From: Oceanospirillum sp964342385
GTDB taxonomy: Bacteria; Pseudomonadota; Gammaproteobacteria; Pseudomonadales; Halomonadaceae
Length of the DNA stretch: 64,000 bases
Reading direction: 5' to 3'
Assembly: GCA_964342385.1 (NCBI GenBank)
Contig: CAYFGP010000005.1
Coordinates: 1 to 64,000 of the forward strand
A program made the position numbers and the translations under genes. Shown piece by piece: positions 37,196 through 45,640 of the stretch. Numbering within the stretch: position 1 is the first letter of the stretch; each line of letters opens with the position of its first letter. The notes under the pieces are model-generated. The model was given only the letters and a program-made list of their open reading frames with translations. It searched no databases and was not told where the DNA came from.

Positions 37196-37630
37196 TCAAA
37201 CCGTATCATTGAGTAAATTAAATAAATGCTCAGGATCTTCAGAGAAGAACTGCTGCATCACATCATCCAGATGCTTTGCCAGCTCAAGGGCATGTTCTGA
37301 TGGAATCTGACGAATCATTTCTTCCGTCTCGCGATCCACCACTTTCACGACCATTTCACCAGCATCCTCATCCATTTCAAGCATCAGATTCACATGCTGT
37401 ATTTTTGCATACTGATTAACCTTTTCTACAGCCTCTACCAGCTGTTCTTTCTTGACAGGCAGAGCATCAGACGCATTGTTGTCTACTTGCGCCACTACAT
37501 CCGTCAATTTAGCACCCTCCAGCTCAACACTGGCGACTTGCTGCACCCGGGCCTGATCAGACTGCCTGGAGCTGACATTGTCATGCCCCCGCGTGTTTGC
37601 ATACAGACCATCAATCGAATCAATCTTCAT
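37196..37630 (-). CDS. flaG: FlaG, filament-length/flagellin-associated protein
   Basis: 144 residues. The C-terminal ~70 residues (VNQYAKIQHVNLMLEMDEDAGEMVVKVVDRETEEMIRQIPSEHALELAKHL) are the conserved FlaG domain. ATG at 37630 is preceded by a G-rich Shine-Dalgarno; a GTG one codon earlier is possible. First gene of flaG-fliD-fliS, with a sigma-28 promoter upstream. Confidence 0.92.
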   Translation of the reverse strand: MKIDSIDGLYANTRGHDNVSSRQSDQARVQQVASVELEGAKLTDVVAQVDNNASDALPVKKEQLVEAVEKVNQYAKIQHVNLMLEMDEDAGEMVVKVVDRETEEMIRQIPSEHALELAKHLDDVMQQFFSEDPEHLFNLLNDTV

Positions 37631-37688
37631 CACCCACCCCCATCAGGCCGGTTATAACCGACAAAGTAACAAAACCTTGATACTTTAT

Positions 37689-37715
37689 TTTTCGGCAGGT
37701 GAGCAAAAATGTTTA
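37689..37715 (-). promoter_or_regulatory. Sigma-28 (FliA) promoter of flaG-fliD-fliS
   Basis: Minus-strand TAAA-N15-GCCGAAAA: perfect -35 core, exact 15-nt spacing, and 7 of 8 bases of the GCCGATAA -10 box. It is about 60 nt before the flaG start, in the gap after pseF. Confidence 0.78.
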
Positions 37716-37775
37716 GGTCAATATACCACAAGGTCAAACAAAAAAGCCGTAATAAGCCGCTATCACAGCGTAAAA

Positions 37776-38474
37776 TCAGTCAAAGTTTGAGCCAGTTAAC
37801 ACTTGATACATCAGCTCTGCACGCCGCCAATCATCAGGAGTATCAATATCCTGCACCCGATAATGTGGCAACTCCACCGGCAGAGACGCTGGAGAGAAGA
37901 TTTGTCGCTCTTCCAACCAAGCCGTCGCACTACCCCAGTAAAACTGCCCCGCATCATGCCATGCCTCCTCTAAATCCTGAGAACGCACATCCGCAAGCTC
38001 CGGTGCAAACATATCAATCCGCCCCGCTTCAGTCACCCTCAAAGCCCTTTGAATTGGGTAACCATAGCGTGTCACACTAAAGGCATAATCAATTCCATTC
38101 TGCTCAACCAACTGCATACCCTCGCGTATTTTTTCTGGCTGAACAAAAGGCGCTGTCGCATACAAGCAACAAACATGCCTAAAAACAATGCCTTTCTGCT
38201 CAAAAAAATCGACAGCATGGGCAATGACCGGCACTGTACCAGCAAAATCATCCGACAAAGCTTTCGGCCTGATAAAAGGCACCTCAGCCCCTAACATCTT
38301 CGCCAATTCTGCAATCTCATCATCATCGGTCGATACAATAATAAGATCAAAACAACCACTCTGGCGGGCAGCCTCAATCGAATAAGCCAACATAGGCTTG
38401 CCACAGAAAGGCTTGATATTTTTCCGGGGAATGCGCTTACTCCCCCCCCGCGCAGGAATAACGCACAACTTCAT
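37776..38474 (-). CDS. pseF: PseF, CMP-pseudaminic acid synthetase
   Basis: 232 residues of the CMP-nonulosonate cytidylyltransferase family: N-terminal PARGGSKRIPRKNIKPF nucleotide-binding loop, LIIVSTDDDEIA and a C-terminal IDTPDDW. It activates pseudaminic acid with CTP for transfer. Its ATG overlaps the pseC stop (ATGA). No pseG, pseH or pseI follows; the next gene is flaG. Confidence 0.9.
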   Translation of the reverse strand: MKLCVIPARGGSKRIPRKNIKPFCGKPMLAYSIEAARQSGCFDLIIVSTDDDEIAELAKMLGAEVPFIRPKALSDDFAGTVPVIAHAVDFFEQKGIVFRHVCCLYATAPFVQPEKIREGMQLVEQNGIDYAFSVTRYGYPIQRALRVTEAGRIDMFAPELADVRSQDLEEAWHDAGQFYWGSATAWLEERQIFSPASLPVELPHYRVQDIDTPDDWRRAELMYQVLTGSNFD

Positions 38475-39628
38475 GACAGCACCTCCTTTAACACTTCAAC
38501 AACACGATCCTGCTGCTGCAGAGTCATACTGTAATACAAAGGAACACTGATCGCCTCAGCATAATACTGCTCAGCCAATGGAAAGTCCGAACGCTCAAAA
38601 CCCATCCGGGCAAAATATGGCTGCCGATAAATAGGAATATAGTGTAGATTGACCCCAATCCCCTGCTGACGCAAAGCCTCAAATACCTCACGATGGCTTA
38701 AACTAATACTATCCAGCTGCAAACGGATCACATAGAGATGAAAACCGGAATAGCCCTCTTCAGCCTGGTACGGCAACACCAGCGGCAAATCAGATAACAA
38801 CTCATCATAACGAGCGGCAAGCTCATGCCGCCTTGCGACAAACTGATCAACCCGCGTTAACTGACTCAAACCCAACGCGGCCTGCAACTCCGTCATTCGA
38901 TAGTTAAAACCCAGATCAACCTGCTCATAATACCAGGGCCCATCAACGGGATTGACCATCAAAGCCTCATCACGGGTGACACCATGACTGCGCAGCAACG
39001 CCATTTTTTCCGCCAACACCTCATTATTGGTAAGCGCCATACCACCTTCTGCGGTCGTCACAATTTTCACCGGATGGAAGCTAAATACCGTGATATCACT
39101 ATACTGACACGCCCCTATAGCCTGCTCCTGATACCGCCCTCCAATCGCATGAGAAGCATCTTCTATCACCGCAAAACCATAGCGCTCACTCAGCTGACGA
39201 ATCGCCTGCATATCACAGGGCTGCCCACAGAGATGCACCGCCACAACAACCTTTGGCAAATAGCCTTCTTTTTCAGCAATGTCCAGCTTAGCCGCTAGCG
39301 CCTTAGGACACAGATTGTATGTCACTGCATCAATATCAACGAAGTCCACTTGCGCACCACAATACAAAGCACAATTGGCCGACGCCACGAAGGTTACAGG
39401 CGTAGTCCACAGCCGATCCCCCGGCCCCACCCCCAAAGCCAGACAAGCAATATGCAAAGCTGAAGTCGCACTATTTACTGCCAAAGCATGTTTAGCCCCC
39501 GTGTAATCGGAAACCATCTGCTCAAATGCCGGCACCTTAGGCCCCTGAGTCAAAAAGTCTGATTGCAGGACCTCAATTACCGCATCAATATCCTGCTGAG
39601 ATATACTCTGTTTGCCGTAAGGAATCAT
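38471..39628 (-). CDS. pseC: PseC, UDP-4-amino-4,6-dideoxy-AltNAc aminotransferase
   Basis: 385 residues, a DegT/DnrJ/EryC1 PLP enzyme. PLP-binding Lys at about K188 in SFHPVKIVTTAEGG, Asp in IEDASHAIGG, substrate region FNYRMTELQAALGLSQL. It performs the second step of pseudaminic-acid synthesis, acting on the PseB product. Overlaps both pseB and pseF by 4 nt. Confidence 0.93.
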   Translation of the reverse strand: MIPYGKQSISQQDIDAVIEVLQSDFLTQGPKVPAFEQMVSDYTGAKHALAVNSATSALHIACLALGVGPGDRLWTTPVTFVASANCALYCGAQVDFVDIDAVTYNLCPKALAAKLDIAEKEGYLPKVVVAVHLCGQPCDMQAIRQLSERYGFAVIEDASHAIGGRYQEQAIGACQYSDITVFSFHPVKIVTTAEGGMALTNNEVLAEKMALLRSHGVTRDEALMVNPVDGPWYYEQVDLGFNYRMTELQAALGLSQLTRVDQFVARRHELAARYDELLSDLPLVLPYQAEEGYSGFHLYVIRLQLDSISLSHREVFEALRQQGIGVNLHYIPIYRQPYFARMGFERSDFPLAEQYYAEAISVPLYYSMTLQQQDRVVEVLKEVLS

Positions 39629-40632
39629 TGCGGGCCCATATCCAGGTCCGATACCATGACCAGAAATTCCTCATGACTTAACCAATCTGTATTATTACCC
39701 GAGTGGTATTCATTCCCCTGAGCAACAGCCACACCCACTTCATTCAGCAGATTCTTGCTAAAATCAGCATTGAAAGAAAACTGAATAGTAGGGCAGATCA
39801 CATAGTGATCATCAAACTCTAGCGTCAAATGACTGTCGTCAGACGGACACATGATTTCGTGCAACTTCTCACCCGGGCGAATACCAATCACCTTCTGCCC
39901 CAACTCAGGTGCCAATGCGGATGCCAACTCGGTCATCTTCATAGAAGGGATTTTTGGTACAAAAATCTCACCACCTTGCATACGCGCAAAGTTTTTCAAC
40001 ACAAACTCAACCCCCTGACGCAAAGTAATCATAAAACGCGTCATATCAGGATGAGTAATAGGCAGCTCCTCCACTCCTTCTGCAATCAGCTTTTTGAAGA
40101 AAGGCACAACCGAACCACGAGAACCCACCACATTGCCATAACGAACAACAGCAAAACGCGTTCGACGACTACCCACCATATTATTACCCGCAACAAATAA
40201 CTTATCTGATGCCAGTTTTGTCGCGCCATACAGGTTAATCGGATTAGCGGCCTTATCGGTTGACAGCGCAATCACCTTTTCAACCTCATGATGGATTGCA
40301 GCTTTGATCACATTTTCGGCACCATCGATATTCGTCTTAATACATTCCATAGGATTGTATTCTGCCGCAGGTACCTGCTTCATGGCCGCCGCATGAATCA
40401 CATAATCCACACCATCCATCGCTTCCATTAAGCGCTGCTGATCACGCACATCACCAATAAAATAACGCATACACTCTGCGTTATAGGTTTGCTGCATCTC
40501 AAACTGCTTCAGCTCATCCCGGGAAAAAATGATAATTTTTTTTGGATTGTATTGTTCCAGCAAAATCTTCGTGTACATCTTGCCAAAAGAACCGGTTCCA
40601 CCGGTAATAAGAATAGTCTTTTGATCAAACAT
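39625..40632 (-). CDS. pseB: PseB, UDP-GlcNAc 4,6-dehydratase (5-inverting)
   Basis: About 335 residues, extended SDR: NAD-binding GGTGSFG near residue 12, VDYVIHAAAMKQVPAAEYNP with the modified Met-Lys active site typical of inverting dehydratases, and NLYGATKLASDKL. It starts the pathway from UDP-GlcNAc. The ATG at 40632 gives the conserved MFDQKTILITGG start; a GTG eight codons upstream is an alternative. Confidence 0.94.
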   Translation of the reverse strand: MFDQKTILITGGTGSFGKMYTKILLEQYNPKKIIIFSRDELKQFEMQQTYNAECMRYFIGDVRDQQRLMEAMDGVDYVIHAAAMKQVPAAEYNPMECIKTNIDGAENVIKAAIHHEVEKVIALSTDKAANPINLYGATKLASDKLFVAGNNMVGSRRTRFAVVRYGNVVGSRGSVVPFFKKLIAEGVEELPITHPDMTRFMITLRQGVEFVLKNFARMQGGEIFVPKIPSMKMTELASALAPELGQKVIGIRPGEKLHEIMCPSDDSHLTLEFDDHYVICPTIQFSFNADFSKNLLNEVGVAVAQGNEYHSGNNTDWLSHEEFLVMVSDLDMGPQ

Positions 40633-40789
40633 CGCTCTTTCACCCTCAAGCAGCACTTCAGTTAAATCTATCTAACAAATAAAAAGCAAAAAGTACGCCA
40701 TTAGAAAAATAACGGCAAGCCACTCTACCATTGACGTCAGTAACACATATTGGAAAAATCCCACTAAACACACAAACCCAGGAAGCACA

Positions 40790-41566
40790 ATGTCACCAGA
40801 AGCCTTTATCAACCACCTATTAAACGGCGCCTCTCTTTCCAGCGTCATGATCCCAGATCCGGCAATTCCAACCAACGACCCGGCTCACGATGAAACGTAT
40901 AAGCTGCACTTCATCTATTTAGAAGAGAATAAATTTTTTGCCCAAACCAATACAATGCATCGAGCCATTAGAATGGGATCGATAAAAGCCGCCCCTCACT
41001 CCTTCTGCTATAGCTATGGCTATGAAAATACCATGCTCATCAGCGCCCCCGAGCAGAAACAGACAATCATAGGCGACATGAATGCGCGTTATTCTAAGTT
41101 TGAATGGGTGATTCGAAACGACTATGACCTGATCTGGCACTCAGACAACAAAAGCGAAGTCAGCGCACTAAGAGAAGCGATATTAGCAGGAAAAGAAACA
41201 AAACTTGCAATCAAAGACGACGAAGGTATCTGGAACATCCTACCCGTAGACCTGGTCAATATTGAGCAAGCTAGCGGCGAGTTTATTATCCGCACCGAAA
41301 CAGGATATCCAGCAATAATTGTACCCAACAAACCACAACTCAACGCAACGATTGCTTCAGCGCACGAACATCTTGAAGGCGGCGTCGACATGCTTCACAC
41401 CAAATACCCGACAATTCCAATCTATTACGCCTGCTACTCAGATGGCAGCTACTACAACTACTTTGACGAAACCAAGACATTACGCAGGAAGTACCAGGAG
41501 CTGCGCGTATTTGCAAAAAGCGATTCCGGCTCCACACCGATACATATCGATTATATTTCACGCTAA
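40790..41566 (+). CDS. Uncharacterised protein, orphan on the plus strand
   Basis: 258 residues, unrecognised. AGGAA lies 5 nt before the ATG. No signal peptide or membrane helix is obvious. The composition is mixed alpha/beta with many aromatic residues (YSYGYENTMLIS, IPIYYACYSDGSYYNYFDET). It is divergent from pseB and convergent with flagellin 1, with which it shares a bidirectional terminator. Its position inside the flagellar island, between sugar synthesis and flagellin, suggests an accessory gene, but nothing in the sequence shows a function. Confidence 0.7.
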   Translation: MSPEAFINHLLNGASLSSVMIPDPAIPTNDPAHDETYKLHFIYLEENKFFAQTNTMHRAIRMGSIKAAPHSFCYSYGYENTMLISAPEQKQTIIGDMNARYSKFEWVIRNDYDLIWHSDNKSEVSALREAILAGKETKLAIKDDEGIWNILPVDLVNIEQASGEFIIRTETGYPAIIVPNKPQLNATIASAHEHLEGGVDMLHTKYPTIPIYYACYSDGSYYNYFDETKTLRRKYQELRVFAKSDSGSTPIHIDYISR

Positions 41567-41570
41567 AACG

Positions 41571-41601
41571 AAAAAAGCCAGGCAAGAGCCTGGCTTTTTT
41601 T
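41571..41601. terminator. Bidirectional rho-independent terminator
   Basis: AAAAAAGCCAGGC-AAGA-GCCTGGCTTTTTTT: a 7-bp GC stem with A- and T-runs on both sides, between the convergent orphan gene and flagellin 1. Confidence 0.92.
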
Positions 41602-41616
41602 CTGCGGCAGAGATTA

Positions 41617-42816
41617 TTAACGCAGCAGAGATAGAGCAGCATTTGGCAACTGATTAGCCTGAGACAGGATAGTAGTTGCAGCCTGCTGAATAATCTGGTT
41701 ACGAGTCAGCTCTGCAGTTTCAGATGCAAAGTCAGTATCCATGATACGAGCACGAGAGTCAGATACATTCACAACTGCAGCAGAGTTAGAACGGATAGTA
41801 GAGCTCAGACCGTTCTGTTCAGCACCCAGTTTAGCACGCTGATTATCAATTTGAGTCACCAGACCAGTCATAGTGTCCAGCAGACCATCAGTAATAGCAC
41901 CGTATGCCAGGTTCAGCTGACTGTCTTCCCAAACACCAGACAGAGTACCGTAATTAGCAGCCGCAATACCCATAGCACTCATTGCATCTGCAAAGTCAGA
42001 AGACGCAGTACCAGTTGAGTTAGGGATAGTACCAGTCAAAGCAGTGGCCAGGTTAGATACATTGATAGTAATCGATGCAGCCAAAGTACCACCCATATCA
42101 CTCATCAAACCAGATGCAGTACTACGGTTACTGATCAAAGCATCCAGCGCGTCAGATACGTTAGATACATCGTTATTCACCATATAAGCACCAACGATTT
42201 GACCAAAAGCACCCGCACTACCCGCACCAACACCAGCACTTAAGGTACCACCACCAGAGATCTGCAGACTACCGATAGCCAATTCATCAGCAAACTTACC
42301 AAACAGAGATTCCAGCTTAGCATTACCTGTAGTAATGGTATCTTGCTCACCAGATTGAGCACCAGATTGAATCTGGAAACCGGCAGTTGGAGAATCACCA
42401 TTCAGCAGCTTGATGCTACCGAATGCAGTACGATCTGCGATGCCATTGTTAACGTTCAGCAGTTTTTCAAACTCTTGACCCAGAGCGGCACGGTCATCAG
42501 ATGACAGAGTGCGGTTACCACCTTGTACTGCCAGCTGACGCATACGCTGTACGTTACTAGTAATCTCACCCAGTGCGCCTTCAGCGATCTGAGCAATAGA
42601 GATACCATCGTTGGCGTTACGGTTACCCTGTTGCAGACCAGTGATTTGAGTAGTCAGACGGTCAGAAATTTGCAGACCTGCAGCATCATCACGCGCACTG
42701 TTAATACGGCTACCAGAAGACAGCTTCTCAAAAGAGCTGTTCATACGGTCAGTTACATTTTGCAGATTACGCTGACCATTCAGCCCAGCAACGTTAGTAT
42801 TTACAAACATAGCCAT
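41617..42816 (-). CDS. fliC1: Flagellin 1
   Basis: 399 residues. Conserved N-terminal D0/D1 (FVNTNVAGLNGQRNLQNVT through VQRMRQLAVQGG) and C-terminal D1/D0 (AKLGAEQNGLSSTIRSN to ending ANQLPNAALSLLR), with a modest central domain (about 175-320). Starts MAMFVN, unlike its paralogues (MALFVN), and ends in Arg rather than Gly. ATG at 42816 follows GAGGTG by 6 nt; a GTG three codons upstream overlaps that site. It has sigma-28 promoter(s) and its own terminator. Confidence 0.95.
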   Translation of the reverse strand: MAMFVNTNVAGLNGQRNLQNVTDRMNSSFEKLSSGSRINSARDDAAGLQISDRLTTQITGLQQGNRNANDGISIAQIAEGALGEITSNVQRMRQLAVQGGNRTLSSDDRAALGQEFEKLLNVNNGIADRTAFGSIKLLNGDSPTAGFQIQSGAQSGEQDTITTGNAKLESLFGKFADELAIGSLQISGGGTLSAGVGAGSAGAFGQIVGAYMVNNDVSNVSDALDALISNRSTASGLMSDMGGTLAASITINVSNLATALTGTIPNSTGTASSDFADAMSAMGIAAANYGTLSGVWEDSQLNLAYGAITDGLLDTMTGLVTQIDNQRAKLGAEQNGLSSTIRSNSAAVVNVSDSRARIMDTDFASETAELTRNQIIQQAATTILSQANQLPNAALSLLR

Positions 42817-42893
42817 GATATTCACCTCAACTTAAATATCCAGATCGCTGTAAATCAGACTGGAAATTTTCTATTCAACTTAGTGTGTTTTTT

Positions 42894-42920
42894 ATATCGA
42901 CTGTCCTGAAAAATTCTTTA
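42894..42920 (-). promoter_or_regulatory. Second, weaker sigma-28-like site before flagellin 1
   Basis: Minus-strand TAAA-N15-GTCGATAT: exact spacing and 6 of 8 -10 bases. It is closer to the gene than the strong site at 42988 and may be a secondary promoter or chance. Confidence 0.35.
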
Positions 42921-42987
42921 ACGCTTTTTTTACATTTTCAGCCAATATTTTGTTTTCGCAACACAGTTCAAACCCTGTTGCTTAACT

Positions 42988-43014
42988 ATATCGGGCTGAG
43001 TTTAGAAAACTTTA
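42988..43014 (-). promoter_or_regulatory. Sigma-28 (FliA) promoter of flagellin 1
   Basis: Minus-strand TAAAGTTT-N11-CCCGATAT: full extended -35 box, exact spacing, 6 of 8 in the -10. The -35 abuts the T-run of the flagellin 2 terminator, so the two signals are packed back to back. The leader is about 165 nt. Confidence 0.82.
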
Positions 43015-43046
43015 AAAAAAAAGCCGGAAAAAATTCCGGCTTTTTT
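43013..43046 (-). terminator. Terminator of flagellin 2
   Basis: GCCGGAA/TTCCGGC stem with a 4-nt loop, followed on the minus strand by a T9-10 run. A T6 run lies on the other side. Confidence 0.9.
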
Positions 43047-43078
43047 GATAGACCCAGATAAACTCTGGGAAATCGTAA

Positions 43079-44278
43079 TTATCCCAATAGCGACAGGGCT
43101 GCCTGTGGTAGCTGGTTCGCCTGAGATAGAATAGTGGTTGAAGCCTGCTGAATAATCTGATTGCGAGTCAGCTCTGCGGTTTCCATTGCAAAATCGGTAT
43201 CCTGGATACGGGCACGGGCATCTGATACGTTAACCACGGCAACTGTATTAGAACGAATAGTAGAAGACAGACCGTTCTGCTCAGCGCCCAGCTTCGCACG
43301 CTGATTATCAATCTGAGTCACCAGACCTGTCATAGTATCCAGCATTCCATCAGTACTTGCACCGTATGCGAGATTCAACTGACTATCTTCCCATAGACCC
43401 GACATAGTACCCAAATCGGCGGTCGCAACACCCATCGCACTCAGCGCATCAGCCATTGCAGAGGAAGCAGTACCTGTAGAGTTTGGAATAACCCCAGTCA
43501 GTGCCGTAGTAAAGTTAGACACATTAATAGTGATAGAAGCAGCCAGAGTCCCCCCCATATCACTCATCAAACCAGATACTGTATTACGCTGATCGATCAG
43601 CGCGTCCAGTGCATCAGAAATGTCAGATACATCGTTATTCACCATGTAAGCACCAACAATTTTACCAAAAGCACCCGCACTACCAGCTGCAACTGCCGCA
43701 CTCAGAGTACCGCCACCGGAAATCTGCAGACTACCAATATTCAGGTCTTCAGCAAAACGACCGAACAAACCTTCTAACTTGGCATTGCCCGTAGTAATTG
43801 TATCCTGCTCACCAGACTGAGCACCTGACTGAATCTGGAAACCGGATGTTGGCGAATCACCATTAAGAATTTTCATGGTGCCAAATGCGGTACGATCTGC
43901 AATATCATTATTGACGTTGAGTAACTTTTCGAACTCCTGCCCTAAAGCATTACGATCATCTTGAGATAGAGTACGGTTACCACCTTGCACTGCCAGTTGA
44001 CGCATACGCTGTACGTTCGTGGTAATCTCCCCCAGAGCACCTTCAGCAATCTGAGCAATGGAGATGCCATCATTGGAGTTACGAGTACCTTGCTGCAAGC
44101 CAATAATTTGAGTAGTTAGGCGATCCGCGATCTGCAAACCGGCGGCGTCATCTTTAGCACTGTTAATACGGCTACCAGAAGACAGTTTCTCGAATGAGCC
44201 ATTCATTCGGTCGGTTACATTCTGTAAATTACGCTGACCGTTTAGTGCTGATACATTGGTATTAACAAATAAAGCCAT
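43079..44278 (-). CDS. fliC2: Flagellin 2
   Basis: 399 residues, near-identical in architecture to flagellins 1 and 3, including the central domain (GGGTLSAAVAAGSAGAFGKIVGAYMVNNDVSDISDALDALI). Differences are scattered substitutions (for example STDGMLDTM in place of ITDGLLDTM). N- and C-terminal D0/D1 helices are intact, ending QAALSLLG. Preceded by a sigma-54 promoter and, further upstream, a 7-bp tandem repeat. Confidence 0.95.
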   Translation of the reverse strand: MALFVNTNVSALNGQRNLQNVTDRMNGSFEKLSSGSRINSAKDDAAGLQIADRLTTQIIGLQQGTRNSNDGISIAQIAEGALGEITTNVQRMRQLAVQGGNRTLSQDDRNALGQEFEKLLNVNNDIADRTAFGTMKILNGDSPTSGFQIQSGAQSGEQDTITTGNAKLEGLFGRFAEDLNIGSLQISGGGTLSAAVAAGSAGAFGKIVGAYMVNNDVSDISDALDALIDQRNTVSGLMSDMGGTLAASITINVSNFTTALTGVIPNSTGTASSAMADALSAMGVATADLGTMSGLWEDSQLNLAYGASTDGMLDTMTGLVTQIDNQRAKLGAEQNGLSSTIRSNTVAVVNVSDARARIQDTDFAMETAELTRNQIIQQASTTILSQANQLPQAALSLLG

Positions 44279-44463
44279 AATTCTTTCCTTATTTCCAAAC
44301 CACCAATACTGAGCGGTTTTGCGATATTTAATTCGTTTAGGTTATTACTTCTGAAAGCAGGCACCTGTCTTAAAGGACAAGCTAAAACACTTTCTTGTCA
44401 CAAGCAGATCAACCTCTTTGCTTCCAGTAAGTCACCTATTGGATCTGCTCTTAACCGTTATAA

Positions 44464-44479
44464 AGCATTTAGCGTGCCA
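44464..44479 (-). promoter_or_regulatory. Sigma-54 promoter of flagellin 2
   Basis: Minus-strand TGGCACGCTAAATGCT: perfect TGGCACG -24 box and GC at -12 with one mismatch (ATGCT for TTGCW). The leader is about 175 nt. The leader shares GGATCTGCTCTTA (plus-strand reading) with that of flagellin 3, so the two promoters are related by duplication. Confidence 0.78.
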
Positions 44480-44584
44480 TTTTTACAAACCATTGATTTA
44501 AAAGAAAAAAAACATTTATTTATACTGGACGATCTTTTTTTTCCGAGCGAACGGCAAGGCCTTGCACAATAAAAACGGCAAAAC

Positions 44585-44684
44585 NNNNNNNNNNNNNNNN
44601 NNNNNNNNNNNNNNNNNNNNNNNNNNNNNNNNNNNNNNNNNNNNNNNNNNNNNNNNNNNNNNNNNNNNNNNNNNNNNNNNNNNN
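44585..44684. other. Assembly gap of exactly 100 N
   Basis: The gap is bordered on both sides by the CGGCAAA repeat unit (44576-44584 on the left, 44685 onward on the right), so it almost certainly represents unresolved copies of the tandem repeat. The size is a placeholder. Confidence 0.97.
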
Positions 44685-44747
44685 GGCAAACGGCAAACGG
44701 CAAACGGCAAACGGCAAACGGCAAACGGCAAACGGCAAACGGCAAAA
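44685..44747. repeat. 7-bp tandem repeat (GGCAAAC)n next to assembly gap
   Basis: Eight perfect GGCAAAC copies (44685-44740) plus a near-perfect ninth, continuing into the gap; a single unit also lies left of the gap. The array sits between the sigma-54 promoter of flagellin 2 and the decayed flagellin, upstream of that promoter. The rest of 44480-44866 shows a 12-bp palindrome GCAAGGCCTTGC at 44554 and no gene. Confidence 0.95.
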
Positions 44748-44866
44748 CAGATTGTTTTTGCACGCGATTAAGAAAAGAGGAAGAGAATTTAAAAACAGAG
44801 AAAAACAGCGACTTTAGTGAGATGGCGAGGGCACAGCGTGTGCTGCAAACTGAGTATATAAGCACT

Positions 44867-45469
44867 TTAACCCAACAAAGACAGAGCAACCTCAGGGCGC
44901 TGATTGGCCTGAGTCAGAATAGCACTCGCAGCCTGTTGAATAATTTGATTGCGTGTCAACTCAGCGGACTCTTGGGCAAAATCAGCATCCTTAATACGGG
45001 AACGGGCATCAGAGACATTGACCAGACTGACACGATTGTAACGAATCGCAGGAGCCAAGCCATTTTGCTCAGCACCTAACTTAAGATGAAAGGCCTAACG
45101 CACTCAAAGCACCCTCGAAGCGAGAAGACGAAGTACCCACTGAATTAGGAACCGCCCCTAAAACAGTAGCCAGGCTTGAAACGCCAACTGACACGCACGC
45201 TGAAGGCTTGATGTAACCTCACTCAAAGCGCCATCTGCAATCTGGGCAATAGAGAGTGCATCATTCACGTTACGACTCACTTGCTGTAAACCGATTACCT
45301 GAGTCATCAAACGATCAGAAATCTGCAAGCCTGCCGCATCATCTTTAGCACTATTGATACGCTGACCAGAAGATAACTTCTCAAACGAGCTATTCATGCG
45401 GCCAGTCATCTGCTGGAAATGACGCTGACCATTAAACGAAGCAACATCGCTATTAACAAATAGCGCCAT
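44867..45469 (-). pseudogene. Decayed flagellin gene with two internal deletions
   Basis: Three flagellin pieces remain in order. Codons from ATG 45469 to about 45180 match residues 1-97 of the intact flagellins. A middle piece (about 45065-45170) in another frame reads VSSLATVLGAVPNSVGTSSS, matching residues ~254-285. The last piece (44867 to about 45075) returns to the first frame and matches the C-terminus (KLGAEQNGLAPAIRYN to EVALSLLG). Two deletions with frameshifts leave no full-length product. A 103-residue N-terminal fragment ending at a TAG could still be translated. Confidence 0.9.
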
Positions 45470-45570
45470 AATCCTTTACCTACGTCACCGGCACCTACAG
45501 CAGGCAGCCTGGAGATGTCAATCCATTAAGTTGTCAATAGCTATAGAAGATTCGAATTAAAAGAGAGGGG

Positions 45571-45607
45571 AAAATAAAAACGCCAGCCAACATCCCGTCG
45601 GCCAGCG
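45571..45607 (-). terminator. Terminator of flagellin 3
   Basis: Minus-strand CGCTGGCC pairs with GGCTGGCG (two G-T wobbles), loop of 11, followed by TTTTTATTTT. It lies between flagellin 3 and the start of the decayed flagellin. Confidence 0.75.
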
Positions 45608-45640
45608 CTTTCGAAGAGGAAAATTGCTTCAGATGGAGGA

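Noticed and set aside
40672..40875. 67-codon hydrophobic open frame opposite the start of the orphan gene
   Set aside because: Overlaps a better-supported gene and the divergent promoter region; no ribosome site.
44685..44747. Direct repeats that might be a CRISPR array
   Set aside because: Units are 7 bp with no spacers; it is a simple tandem repeat.
44867..45058. Separate small flagellin-C-terminal gene
   Set aside because: It is the 3' piece of the decayed flagellin; the order and homology of the three fragments show one broken gene.
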